Source: Bacillus pseudomycoides
GTDB lineage: Bacteria; Bacillota; Bacilli; Bacillales; Bacillaceae_G
Reading direction: 5' to 3'
Length of the DNA: 64,000 bases
Assembly (NCBI RefSeq): GCF_022811845.1
Contig: NZ_CP064268.1
Location: 1 to 64,000 of the forward strand
This document shows, piece by piece, positions 36,106 to 45,009 of the stretch. Position 1 is the stretch's first letter. Every line of letters starts with the position of its first letter. The translations under genes and the position numbers were made by a program. The notes under the pieces were generated by a model. That model made no database searches, was not told where the DNA came from, and was given only the letters and a program-made list of their open reading frames with translations.

Positions 36106-36321
36106 TATGGTGACCCCTATTAGGGATAAGGGTTAAAAGAAAAATTTTAAAAATTATGGGAACAAAAATATTTTTGTTGAGATACAAAAAAAGAATCCTT
36201 AATTTAAAGGATTCTGCAACAGGAAATAACAAAAATATAAAAAATAAAAAGAATTACTTATATTATAGTTTATATATTAATAATATAATATTGAGAAATA
36301 TTTACATAAATCTAGTATGTA

Positions 36322-36510
36322 TTACGTAGCAATTGTAGAGATTGCTTGTTTGTAGATTAGTTGTTGCTTACCATGAACCATCATTAGGACGGTAAATTTA
36401 TCTGTTACAAAGATTTGCCCACGTATTGGAACCCCACTCTTTAAAAATAAAGTGACTTCTTCTTTTTTACCTTTCAATTGTTCATACATGTCTTCTTGTA
36501 AATTAAACAT
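36322..36510 (-). CDS. hfq: Hfq-like RNA chaperone (plasmid paralogue)
   Basis: A 62-aa Sm-like protein. It follows the Hfq pattern: an N-terminal helix (NLQEDMYEQLKGKKEEVTLFL), the Sm1 segment SGVPIRGQIFVTDKFTVLM and the Sm2 segment KQQLIYKQAISTI, where Hfq has YKHA. Hfq forms hexameric rings that bind small RNAs and mRNAs. Plasmid copies of hfq are known in the B. cereus group. ATG follows a run of G. The hypothetical gene 90 bases upstream on the same strand is probably co-transcribed. Confidence 0.8.
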   Translation of the reverse strand: MFNLQEDMYEQLKGKKEEVTLFLKSGVPIRGQIFVTDKFTVLMMVHGKQQLIYKQAISTIAT

Positions 36511-36600
36511 TAAATGTGCCCCCCTGGTTTGTTTGTATTTACTTTTCTTCTAATACCTTCTGCTTTTTATTGTTAGGTATTTGTGATTCCCATTCACTTT

Positions 36601-36873
36601 CTATTTTTCTAACCATTTTCCTATTTTGCTTAAATAATATCTTCTTACTTCACCATAAGGAATCCAAATTTCACGTTCCTGTATTTGATTCATCACTTCA
36701 TGAAGAATCTCATCATGTTCATACTTTCTAGGTCTTCTATGATGTGTTTTTACAAACTTTGTATATTCTCTACGTAACCAATTAGAAATATGTTCTTTTT
36801 GTTTTTGCTTGAGATGAGACCATTTTTTATTTGTTTGAAGGATCTTGCCATTTACTTTTATATGGTTTTTCAT
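36601..36873 (-). CDS. Conserved hypothetical basic protein upstream of hfq
   Basis: A 90-aa protein, very rich in Lys, Arg and His, with an aromatic C-terminal half (QEREIWIPYGEVRRYYLSKIGKW). ATG 36873 lies 10 bases after AAGGAG. The charge suggests nucleic-acid contact, but no domain is recognised. It precedes hfq on the same strand. Confidence 0.6.
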   Translation of the reverse strand: MKNHIKVNGKILQTNKKWSHLKQKQKEHISNWLRREYTKFVKTHHRRPRKYEHDEILHEVMNQIQEREIWIPYGEVRRYYLSKIGKWLEK

Positions 36874-36969
36874 CGACACTCATCTCCTTTTACTAGCAAA
36901 ACGAATATATAACTATCGTATCATATTTAAATTGAAATGCTGCTTTAGGGACATATTTCGCAAGAAATC

Positions 36970-37831
36970 GGTTCTGGTGCAAAAACTCTAAGAATCTTGT
37001 AAATATCCTCCTAAACTTGGACATACTGATACTAGTACTCTAAAAAAGGATGTAATTGGTATGGAAAAGCAAAATCTAATCAAGTGGAAACATGATCAAC
37101 CGGATATTATTTTATTAACCGTGAGATGGTACCTACGGTACAACCTCAGTTTTCGTGATTTAGTCGAAATGATGGAAGAACGCGGGCTATCCCTTGCTCA
37201 TACAACTATCATGTGATGGGTTCATCAATATGGTCCCGAATTAGATAAGCGCGTACGACGTCATCTTAAGTCAACCAATGATTCTTGGCGAGTCGATGAG
37301 ACGTATGTGAAAGTCAAAGGTCAATGGATGTACCTATATCGCGCTGTTGATTCAAAAGGAAATACAATTGATTTTCATTTAAGCAAAACAAGAGATCATA
37401 GGGCTGCAAAGCGTTTTTTCAAGAAAGCTTTGCAGTCTTTTCATGTTTCAAACCCCCGTGTGATTACAGTAGACAAAAATCCGGCCTATCCTATAGCGAT
37501 TGAAGAGTTGAAGAAAGAGAAAAAGACGCCTGTAGGCATCCAAATAAGGCAGGTAAAATACCTTAATAACATTGTAGAGCAAGATCATCGTTTTATTAAA
37601 AAGAGAGTTCGTTCAATGTTAGGATTGAAATCTTTTCGTACAGCTAAATCTATTCTTTCAGGAATAGAAGCGATGCATATCATTAAAAAAGGCCAACTTA
37701 TTTTACGGGACAAGTCTGTCCAAAATGAAATGAAGTTTATTCATCAACTATTCGGAATGGCTGCATAAGAATAGATTCCATTAGAAATCTATATACCTCT
37801 TTCAAATAAATGCAATCTTTGCACCAGAACC
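36970..37831 (+). mobile_element. IS240-like element, copy C, 862 bp
   Basis: The ends GGTTCTGGTGCAAAAA (36970) and TTTGCACCAGAACC (37831) are present. No direct repeats. It truncates an IS1595-type transposase gene on its right. Confidence 0.9.
37061..37768 (+). pseudogene. IS6-family transposase, nonsense mutant
   Basis: Full length at the DNA level, but the codon after TTIM (RWVHQYG in relatives) is TGA, at about 37214, where Arg is expected. The catalytic part from 37307 on is open for 153 codons. The nucleotide sequence is clearly more diverged from copies A and B than they are from each other. Confidence 0.85.
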
Positions 37832-38129
37832 TTATAAAGCATTCGCAAAAAAGAAAGGCATACCACATGAGATTTTAAATGCCCATAAGGGCGTTCGTAT
37901 AAAGAAAGGTGTTTTTCATATCCAACACGTTAATGCCTATCACCAGCGGTTAAAGAAATGGATGGAACGCTTTAATGGTGTGGCTACGAAGTATATAGAC
38001 AACTATTTGTTTTGGTTTCGTTTTTTAGAATTGCACAAGCAATTGGACAAGAATCTGCGAAGAAAAACAATGGCGTTGGAAGCTTGTAAGCAAGTGAATT
38101 TTATGACAACGGCAACATTACGGGCATAA
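37832..38129 (+). pseudogene. IS1595-family transposase, C-terminal fragment
   Basis: About 98 codons remain: YKAFAKKKGIPHEIL, then GVFHIQHVNAYHQRLKKW and RFNGVATKYIDNYLFWFRF, the characteristic end of ISXO2/IS1595-type transposases. The 5' part was removed by IS240-like copy C. The stop TAA is at 38127-38129. Confidence 0.75.
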
Positions 38130-38169
38130 AAAAAACAGTTGATTGAGAGCGACTGGTTCAATAAAGGTT

Positions 38170-38547
38170 TTATATTGGATATTCATTCAACCAAATTAAT
38201 GCTTGTTCATAATCATCAAAAAATTTTACGGATTCTTTTGTATTGGATTGTTGTAAATAATTCATTATCTTCCCTTCTTCAAGGAGAAACGCAATTGCCT
38301 TACTGTGATTCAAAATGGTTTCATTGAAGAACTTATCTTTCCATGCTTTTTGAACAGAAAAATGATCTGGCGTGTATCCTTTTCTATCCACCAACAATTT
38401 GTATTTCCGACCCTCGGAAATGAATTGCTGACAAACCTGCTCGAAGCCATTAAACCATTCATAAACATCATCTGTTTTAATCTTGCCAATTAGATGGGTA
38501 ACAATTAAATCTCCTAAAACTGTTGTGCTGATATTCTGTTTACTCAA
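38170..38547 (-). CDS. STAS/SpoIIAA-like domain protein
   Basis: A 125-aa soluble protein. The pattern TTVLGDLIVTHLIGKI, YEWFNGFEQVCQ and YKLLVDRKGYTPDHFSV resembles SpoIIAA-like proteins, a small alpha/beta fold. I place the start at TTG 38547 behind AAGGGAG; the frame is open 25 codons further upstream but through sequence without an RBS. No partner gene. Function unknown. Confidence 0.55.
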   Translation of the reverse strand: MSKQNISTTVLGDLIVTHLIGKIKTDDVYEWFNGFEQVCQQFISEGRKYKLLVDRKGYTPDHFSVQKAWKDKFFNETILNHSKAIAFLLEEGKIMNYLQQSNTKESVKFFDDYEQALIWLNEYPI

Positions 38548-38949
38548 CTTGGAATCATCTCCCTTAGTTACAATTATGCGTAAAAATCTCATAAAATCAA
38601 TAAGGATAAAATTCTTACGCAATAAAGCAACATTATTTACGAAAAGAGCCTTTTTATATTTGTAATTAAATCCCAGAGTGGCCCCTCATACCCAGAATCG
38701 TTTCCGTACCCCTAATAGATGTATTTGTGTCAAATGTGTGTCCAAACGTACAAAATTCTCAAAATGATAAGGTAAGAGGAAATAAGCCTTTAACTCAAAA
38801 GTCAATGTATACTGTTTTTTTACGTGTTTTATTATATTAATAAGTACGGTATGTGAAATTTTATTTATATTCTCCTACACTCATTTGCACTTTCACAAAA
38901 AACACACTATAATAGCAAACTAACATAAAGTATCATATGGAGGTTTATT
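38548..38949. other. Upstream region of HU gene with Tn3-type end remnant
   Basis: At about 38735-38790 is a decayed relative of the Tn3-type ends (TGTGTCCAAACGTACAAAATTC). The HU promoter should lie at 38850-38930 (TTGCAC at 38885 and TATAAT at 38909, 18 bases apart, is a good candidate). Confidence 0.5.
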
Positions 38950-39222
38950 ATGAACAAAACAGAATTAATTAACCACGTAGCGGGGAAAGCATCCCTATCT
39001 AAAAAAGATGCGACTGCATCTGTGCAAGCCATATTTGATCAGATTACACAAACTCTAGCAAAAGGAGATTCGGTACAATTAATTGGATTCGGTACATTTG
39101 AAGTGCGTGAACGTTCAGCACGTACAGGACGTAATCCTCAAACGGGGGAAGAAATGCATATTCCAGGAGGAAAAGTACCTGGATTTAAAGCGGGGAAAAA
39201 CTTAAAAGAGGCTGTAAAGTAA
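38950..39222 (+). CDS. hup: HU-family DNA-binding protein
   Basis: A 90-aa histone-like protein with the complete HU pattern: MNKTELINHVAGKASLSKKDA, the arm region GFGTFEVRERSARTGRNPQTG and the end PGFKAGKNLKEAVK. HU dimers bend and compact DNA and help replication and recombination. Normal length for the family. RBS GGAGG with 7-base spacing. It would supplement the chromosomal copy; plasmid-encoded nucleoid proteins often limit the cost of plasmid carriage. Confidence 0.9.
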   Translation: MNKTELINHVAGKASLSKKDATASVQAIFDQITQTLAKGDSVQLIGFGTFEVRERSARTGRNPQTGEEMHIPGGKVPGFKAGKNLKEAVK

Positions 39223-39239
39223 AGACATGTAGAAGTTAC

Positions 39240-39290
39240 ATATATAAAAAAGAAGGGCATTCACTATTCTCCCTTCTTTTTTATATCGAC
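39240..39290. terminator. Bidirectional terminator between hup and abrB
   Basis: AAAGAAGGG / CCCTTCTTTTTT stem with A-tract on one side and T-tract on the other. It serves the convergent hup and abrB genes. Confidence 0.8.
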
Positions 39291-39295
39291 AATCA

Positions 39296-39574
39296 TTATT
39301 TCACTAAGTACTTTTCTAATTCATTTATTAAACATTTTGCCCCTTCAGGACTTAAGTTGATTTTTCCATTTGCAAGAGAAATATTCTTATCAGATACTTC
39401 TCCTGTTATTGCACAAGCACCATGCGCTTCATATTTTTTCAAGATAATCTTTTCACCTTCTACATAAATCTCTAATGGTGTCTTTTCTTCAATTTCCAGC
39501 GTGCGCCTTAACTCCATTGGTATAACTATACGTCCTAATTGATCTAATTTTCGAGTTACTCCTGTTGATTTCAT
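39296..39574 (-). CDS. abrB: AbrB-family transition-state regulator
   Basis: A 92-aa AbrB. The N-terminal swapped-hairpin DNA-binding domain reads GVTRKLDQLGRIVIPMELRRTL, and the C-terminal half has the AbrB multimerisation region with CAITG. In the B. cereus group AbrB represses stationary-phase, sporulation and toxin genes. Plasmid copies are frequent and can cross-regulate. Full length, ATG behind GGGAGAGG. It may affect toxin genes on this plasmid, which is inference. Confidence 0.9.
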   Translation of the reverse strand: MKSTGVTRKLDQLGRIVIPMELRRTLEIEEKTPLEIYVEGEKIILKKYEAHGACAITGEVSDKNISLANGKINLSPEGAKCLINELEKYLVK

Positions 39575-39775
39575 GAAACCTCTCCCTTATATAATCTATA
39601 GCTCTATATTTTATACCCTATGCCGTTTTTCATTGTAACAAGCTTTTTCCAAAGATTGAAAACATTATAAACCAAAAGCTTACAATTATAATAAGAATCT
39701 CTTTACACCTTTGTGAAAAAGGATACTTTGTATCTTCCATCTATTGTTTCCTCCTTTTGTACAAAGTTCTACTTG

Positions 39776-39786
39776 GGGTACCGCCA
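39776..39786 (+). repeat. Left 11-bp direct repeat GGGTACCGCCA of second IS231-type cassette
   Basis: Identical to 42226-42236 and to the repeats at 2485 and 6796. Confidence 0.85.
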
Positions 39787-39903
39787 CATGCCCATCAAGC
39801 TAACCAAGTAAATTACTAGGTGCGAAATGATCCTTGTTTCAAAACTAGCAAGTGATAGAAAAGCAAGCATGCCAAAGAAGCCCATTAAAACGTGGTTTTT
39901 TCG

Positions 39904-41334
39904 CTAGGCAGCTTGTCTATGCTTCACCGTCGTTTTATACACAATCCCTAGAATATCAAAAACGGTCATCTTCTTATACCTATGACATTTACGACCGTTC
40001 TTTTTGAGCAGTTGATAAAGGCGATGCAGAATTTTTAAAAGTTCTTCGGTTCCAACAGCCATTGCTTGAAAGAGTAACGGAAAGTAATCTTTAATCATAT
40101 AAATCGCTTTGTATTCACTAAGCTCCTGCTTTTTCTTTTCAAGCAGAAACTGACGCATTTGAAACATCGTAGAAGAACAGAGGAGGATGCCGATGAGTTG
40201 TCCATATAAATGGCACTCTAGGCGTTCTCTTTTTATATTTTTACATTCATCAATTTCAAAGAATGACTTCCACGTTTTAAACAAAATTTCAATCTGCCAA
40301 CGAAGTGAATATAATGAATGTACGTAGCTCGTCGGTACGTCTTCTAGCGATGTGTTCGTGATATATACATTCATGCCCATTAAACGTTTACTTTTATCCT
40401 TCATGACAATGCCTTTCTTCTTTTCACGTATTGCTTGGTTTTTCAAACGTGTTTGCATTTGATCATCGGTTAAACGATGAATAATGACACGTGCTGGAAG
40501 CTTTTGGTTTTGGCCAATGTATGCCTCGGGGATTTCTATCGTTTCGCCAGGGATTAGATCAGACATCATTTGTGTCATGTCAAGCTGGATGTATTCTGTT
40601 TGTTTTTTTAACGTACCATTGTTGAAGTATTCTGGTTCAGGGTTCTTGATATAGATGCGTGTATTCAACTTCAACCGCGAGATATAGTAAGCCTCTTTAT
40701 CATGAATGGTTTGTAAGTCTCCTAAATCGAAGTAACCAAGATCACGTAAACACAAATCGCCCGCCTCTACGGTTTCAAGGCAGATGGTACCGTATGTTTT
40801 ATCATTATTCTTTCCTGCTCCAAGCTGCACGTTAAGAAATTGACCACTAAGTAAATCATATTCCAATTGGATTTTCACGCCTGCCGTATTACTACTCCCA
40901 CCTGAACCTTGATAGTCAGTGGCAAAATGGTCAGACAGTTGAAACACTGTTGCATCTAAAATACGGATACGATTGAAAGTAGAGATTAAGTGTGCAGAAA
41001 GTGAGTGATTTGAACAGAGTTTTTGTGTGAGAAGAGAAGTAAAGACTTCTCGAAGAAATGCGACAGCTGCTGGATTAAAGCGTTGATTCAGTCCTTCTGG
41101 ACTCATGAGTGTAGCTGTATTTGCATAAAGCTGACTACATAATCGAGTAAGAGAATCGCTTGCTATATGTTGACTGATCCAAATACATAAAGCAGCTAAA
41201 TCTCGTGCGCCATACTTACTTTTACGTTTTACAAATCCTGTCTCCTGTGCGAGTTGTTGAAGAACATGTGGAGATAGGTGTTGCTGTAGTTCTTCAGCGA
41301 ATAAATAAAACTCATTTTGAATCGATAGATTCAT
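39904..41334 (-). CDS. IS231 transposase (IS4 family), probable hybrid
   Basis: A 476-aa complete transposase with YSLRWQIEILFKTWK (IS4 signature) and RILDATVFQLS. Residues up to about 85 are nearly identical to the copy at 2626-4059 and the nucleotide sequence there matches closely, while the middle is clearly different. This abrupt change suggests gene conversion between IS231 variants. ATG 41334 behind AGAAAGGA. Confidence 0.9.
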   Translation of the reverse strand: MNLSIQNEFYLFAEELQQHLSPHVLQQLAQETGFVKRKSKYGARDLAALCIWISQHIASDSLTRLCSQLYANTATLMSPEGLNQRFNPAAVAFLREVFTSLLTQKLCSNHSLSAHLISTFNRIRILDATVFQLSDHFATDYQGSGGSSNTAGVKIQLEYDLLSGQFLNVQLGAGKNNDKTYGTICLETVEAGDLCLRDLGYFDLGDLQTIHDKEAYYISRLKLNTRIYIKNPEPEYFNNGTLKKQTEYIQLDMTQMMSDLIPGETIEIPEAYIGQNQKLPARVIIHRLTDDQMQTRLKNQAIREKKKGIVMKDKSKRLMGMNVYITNTSLEDVPTSYVHSLYSLRWQIEILFKTWKSFFEIDECKNIKRERLECHLYGQLIGILLCSSTMFQMRQFLLEKKKQELSEYKAIYMIKDYFPLLFQAMAVGTEELLKILHRLYQLLKKNGRKCHRYKKMTVFDILGIVYKTTVKHRQAA

Positions 41335-41523
41335 ACAAAACGCCATCCTTTCTGTATATTTCTACAAAAAGAATAGCGTTTTTTTCGTTTTATGGATACA
41401 ATTTTTTAGCTTGATGGCGCTGGTGGGATACCCGGTTATTAAAAAAAATTAAACCTCGCTACCGCCACTTGAAATTGTTATAATTTAAATGTTTTTAACA
41501 TTTAAACAATGGAGGGCTAGAGA

Positions 41524-42096
41524 ATGAAAATTGCAATAGTCTGTTTCGATAACTTTACTGATATAGATGTTTTTTTACCATGGGATTTATTAAATCGTGT
41601 ACGTTTAGTTGGCGGTATTTCTGATTGGAATGTCCAACTATTAGGAACGGCAAAAACTCATATATCCATGTCTGGCTTACGTATTCCCATGACAGGAAGC
41701 ATATCTGATATTCCTTCTGCTGACGCTGTAATATTTGGAAGTGGTAAGGGTGTACAAGATTTATATAAAAATCAAGAATATCTTAATAGCATTCATGTAG
41801 ATCCTCAAAGACAATTAATAGGCTCTATGTGTTCTGGTTCACTACTACTAGGAGCTAAAAAATTGTTAACTGGCAAAAAAGCAACTACATATCCATCCGT
41901 AGTAGAACAGCTAAAAGAATTTGATGTAGACGTTATTGAACAAAGTTTCGTAAACGAAGGAAATATCTCGACTGCTGCAGGTTGTTTTGCTGCACAAGAT
42001 CTCTCAGCTTGGATTATAAGAACCCTAATTAATGAAGACATGGTTGACACTGTGTTAGAAACTGTTCAGCCAGTGGGCAAAGGTTTATATTTTTAA
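41524..42096 (+). CDS. DJ-1/PfpI-family protein
   Basis: A 190-aa protein of the class I glutamine-amidotransferase-like fold. The nucleophile elbow IGSMCSGSLLLG has Cys 103, and the family ends with SWIIRTLINEDMVD. Members include chaperone-like proteases, glyoxalase III-type enzymes and isonitrile hydratases. The sequence start (VCFDNFTDIDVFLPWDLLNRV) matches the InhA/ThiJ-type hydratase branch. RBS GGAGGGC before ATG. It is the only passenger of its IS231-type cassette; a T-rich end follows. Substrate unknown. Confidence 0.8.
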   Translation: MKIAIVCFDNFTDIDVFLPWDLLNRVRLVGGISDWNVQLLGTAKTHISMSGLRIPMTGSISDIPSADAVIFGSGKGVQDLYKNQEYLNSIHVDPQRQLIGSMCSGSLLLGAKKLLTGKKATTYPSVVEQLKEFDVDVIEQSFVNEGNISTAAGCFAAQDLSAWIIRTLINEDMVDTVLETVQPVGKGLYF

Positions 42097-42224
42097 TTTC
42101 AAATCAAGTCAAGAAATTGGTTGTTCCCCAATACGAAAAAAATGAGTTAAATTCTCATAAAAAAACTGTAAAATAATAAAATTTTCGTTTTGGGGATACT
42201 TCAAAATCTTAGCTTGATGGGCAT

Positions 42225-42262
42225 GGGGTACCGCCAGCATTTCGGAAAAAAACCACGCTAAG
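42225..42262 (+). repeat. Tn4430 38-bp terminal inverted repeat
   Basis: It starts GGGGTACCGCCAGCATTTCG and ends CCACGCTAAG. To my memory it is identical to the published Tn4430 end. No Tn4430 gene follows; the next 200 bases hold only a hairpin (42286-42320) near AAATGCGAC. Confidence 0.8.
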
Positions 42263-42474
42263 CAAATTTAAATAAAAAAAGAGCCGCATTTTACTCTGTT
42301 AAGGGGTAAAATGCGACAAGATTCCTTCTTTTTGGAGCCACTCGCATGAGTAGCCTTTTTTATGTGAATGGTTCAGCGCTACAAACCTCTCAACTTGCTG
42401 TATAAAAACAGTCACTTTTTTATAAACAGATAAAGTAGCATTATTTAGCTAAGGTCACTTGAACTTTGAATATA

Positions 42475-42930
42475 TTATCTAAAAGTTTGAGATTTTCCTT
42501 TCAGAATACTTAATATTTCCCACTCTGAACCTTTTATTTGTTTACCAATGTATAGAATTTGACCTAAATGATTACTACAGTGCGCTATTTCAATTTGAAT
42601 TGCTTCTAGGACGGTTAATGGGTTATTTCTAATTGTTATAATCTTTAGTAAGTCTTCAGTTTGTAACTCTTTAATGGTTTTAAATAAAAGAAACCATCCT
42701 TTTTCCAAAATTTCAAGTAATTCTTTTTTTTCAATGACCGTATCAATAAATTCACCATCACGATCTCTATATTCTTTTTCGCCATCTGTTGTTAAGAAAT
42801 TAGTCCATCTTGAATGCATATTTCCACTTAGATGTTTTATAATGATTGCGATACTATTGGATTCACTGTTAGGGCGCCAATGTAAATCTTGCTCTGTTAA
42901 CTGATCTATAGCTTTCTCAGCACGTTTCTT
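42475..42930 (-). pseudogene. DinB/DUF1572-family protein, 5'-truncated
   Basis: The frame is open from the IS240-like end (42930) to 42475. It reads EKAIDQLTEQDLHWRPNSESNS, then IAIIIKHLSGNMHSRWTNFLTTDG and IEIAHCSNHLGQILYIGKQI, the DUF1572/DinB fold with its metal-binding His positions. Only the first few residues and the start are missing, replaced by the IS240-like element. An internal ATG at 42819 would give 114 aa lacking the first helix. Related proteins are thiol-dependent transferases or of unknown function. Confidence 0.75.
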
Positions 42931-43765
42931 GGTTCTGGTGCAAAAAATCTCTTAAACTTGGACATACTGATAGCATTACTCTAGAAAAGGCGCGTGACCA
43001 GTATGGAAAAGGAAAATTTGTTCAAATGGAAGCATTATCAACCTGAACTAATCTTATTAACAGTACGGTGGTACCTACGGTACAATTTAAGCTTTCGAAA
43101 CCTAGTGGAAATGATGGAAGAAAGAGGTTTATCCATTTCTCACACAACAATTATGCGTTGGGTTCATCAATATGGACCTCAATTAGAAGAGAAAGTACGA
43201 CATCATCTTAAATCAACAAATGATTCGTGGAGAGTCGATGAAACCTATATTAAGGTAAAGGGCAATGGATGTATTTATACCGTGCTGTCGATTCAAAAGG
43301 AAACACGATTGATTTTTACTTAAGTAAAAATAGAAATACTCAATCAGCCAAGCACTTTTTCAAAAAGGCCTTGGCTTTTTCGCATGTGTCCACTCCTCGT
43401 GTCATTACTGTAGATAAGAATCCAGCTTATCCAGTAGCAATTGAGGAGTTAAAGAAGAAAAAGGATGCCAGAAGGCATCCAAATTAGACAAGTGAAATAT
43501 CTCAATAACATAGTGGAACAAGATCACCGGTTTATTAAAAGACGAGTTCGTTCTATGTTAGGATTTAAGTCATTTAAAACAGCAATTTCTATATTGAGTG
43601 GTGTTGAAGCCATGCATATGATGAAAAAAGGACAACTTGTTCTGAACAAGTCTGTCCAAAATCAAAAACAATTTATTCATAAATTGTTTGATTTATCTTC
43701 ATAAGCTAGAAATATAGAGGAAATTGTTACTCTATGTTTCTAACTAATATTTTTGCACCAGAACC
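42931..43765 (+). mobile_element. IS240-like element, copy D, 835 bp
   Basis: Ends GGTTCTGGTGCAAAAA and TTTTGCACCAGAACC. Shorter than the 862-bp copies by several small deletions. No flanking repeats. Confidence 0.9.
43003..43704 (+). pseudogene. IS6-family transposase with two frameshifts
   Basis: The first frameshift is a missing base at about 43262 (KVKGQW becomes KVKGNG). The second is one or more extra bases near 43465 before MPEGIQIRQVKYL. The three open segments together cover the whole transposase with DDE motifs, so the damage is recent but inactivating. Confidence 0.9.
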
Positions 43766-44208
43766 AAAAAAAGTTACTTAGCAAGGCTATTTGTCATGTA
43801 TTCTTATAACCTCCAAGCAACTTATCCTTTTTCGACACAAAGAAACTCAAAACCCCTCTTAGTTTCTATGATTATTTCTCATTTTCCGGACTATTCTGCT
43901 ATGAAATTTACACTTATATGAAACTGAAAATTTACTTCTTTACTCACAGATTAACCTTGAATTTTACTAAGATAAAATCTTGAATCTCTTGGTATATTTA
44001 GCCTAGCACCTCTAAAATAGATTCTAATGTTTATAATGGTTTTATTTTTTAAACAAGACTTAATAAATATAGTATTCTATCCTAAAAGGACAACATAATA
44101 GGTATTTTCTTTATTTAACGATATGGTTTTAATAATATTCATAAACTATATGTGTAATTGTAAGTTTGAATTAAAATTTGATCAGCAATATTGAATGTGC
44201 CAATAATT
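43766..44208. other. AT-rich intergenic region
   Basis: I see no gene, terminal repeat or strong hairpin in this stretch. Confidence 0.4.
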
Positions 44209-44733
44209 TTAATCATATATTCCCCATTCAAACAAAAAATAATAGCTATCAGATTGTCCGAATGTGTAATCATAAACATATCCCTTTTGTACTTGTATTG
44301 TTTCAATATGATTCAATCTAATTAAGAGTTCTTTAACAACCTGTTTTGGTGCATTCACACTAGCTAAATCCCTTTTAAATCTACTTATAAAATCATCTTT
44401 ATTTGCTAGCTCTATGCTAATGCATACTCTTGAATAGTATGTATTAATCCAGAAATCTTTTAGTGCTGTTAGCCATTGTTCATCTGAAGGATCTGGCTCA
44501 TCACTAATATCCCATCCCTCTCCATCGAACAATTCTTTTTTAAATAGTGCAGAAAATGCCTCTTGAATATTATCAAATTGACCTTTTCTGGCGAATATTA
44601 AGTCTACTTGCATTGCATATTCATCATTAAATTCATATACATCGAATGATAAATTTGACAATCTTACGTTTGCAATTTGTTTGGCAAATAAATTGAGATC
44701 ATCAAACAATTCTTGAATTTCTTTATTCATCAT
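44209..44733 (-). CDS. Hypothetical acidic protein, 174 aa
   Basis: A soluble, acidic protein (GEGWDISDEPDPSDEQW) with aromatic-rich C-terminus (DYTFGQSDSYYFLFEWGIYD). I chose ATG 44733 behind GAAGGGG. I recognise no family. Size and composition resemble immunity-type proteins of contact or colicin systems, but no toxin gene is next to it, so this is only a guess. Single gene. Confidence 0.6.
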   Translation of the reverse strand: MMNKEIQELFDDLNLFAKQIANVRLSNLSFDVYEFNDEYAMQVDLIFARKGQFDNIQEAFSALFKKELFDGEGWDISDEPDPSDEQWLTALKDFWINTYYSRVCISIELANKDDFISRFKRDLASVNAPKQVVKELLIRLNHIETIQVQKGYVYDYTFGQSDSYYFLFEWGIYD

Positions 44734-44954
44734 ATTCTTCACCCCTTCTTCTTAAGGTTCTGATATTTTGATTATTGATGTTTAACTAATTTTGTTGGTT
44801 CACTAAGAAAAACGAAGTGTAAGTAATTCCGGTCAATCCTTTTAATAAACAGTGTATCGTTGTTTCAAACCGACAATAGTACACTTCAAATAGCCCTAAA
44901 ATACATAGGTAATTTATGATTATTCGATGAGACATATCAAATTTATAAGAAAAG

Positions 44955-44997
44955 TAGGGAGGCTTGTAAAAACATACAAGCTTCCCTACTTTTTTAC
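44955..44997 (-). terminator. Terminator of the DUF3967-type gene
   Basis: AAGTAGGGAGGCTTGT / ACAAGCTTCCCTACTT stem with T/A tracts on either side. Confidence 0.85.
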
Positions 44998-45009
44998 GTA
45001 TTATTTAAG

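Larger units (their letters stand above)
35552..36321. other. Gene-free stretch with transposon ends
   Basis: It contains a Tn3-type 38-bp end (35895-35933), a diverged IS231-type right end (GTTTGATAGCGATG, 35961-35974), the mini-element 35986-36105 and AT-rich sequence. No coding region is recognised. Confidence 0.6.
39787..42225. mobile_element. 2.4-kb IS231-type cassette carrying a DJ-1/PfpI gene
   Basis: It runs from CATGCCCATCAAGC (39787) to GCTTGATGGGCATG (42225), flanked by perfect 11-bp direct repeats and inserted in a perfect-looking Tn4430 end. It contains an IS231 transposase and, divergent from it, the DJ-1 gene. A decayed internal IS231-type end (AGCTTGATGGCGCTGG, 41408-41423) lies between them, suggesting that the passenger was captured by use of a farther end. 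Confidence 0.8.
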
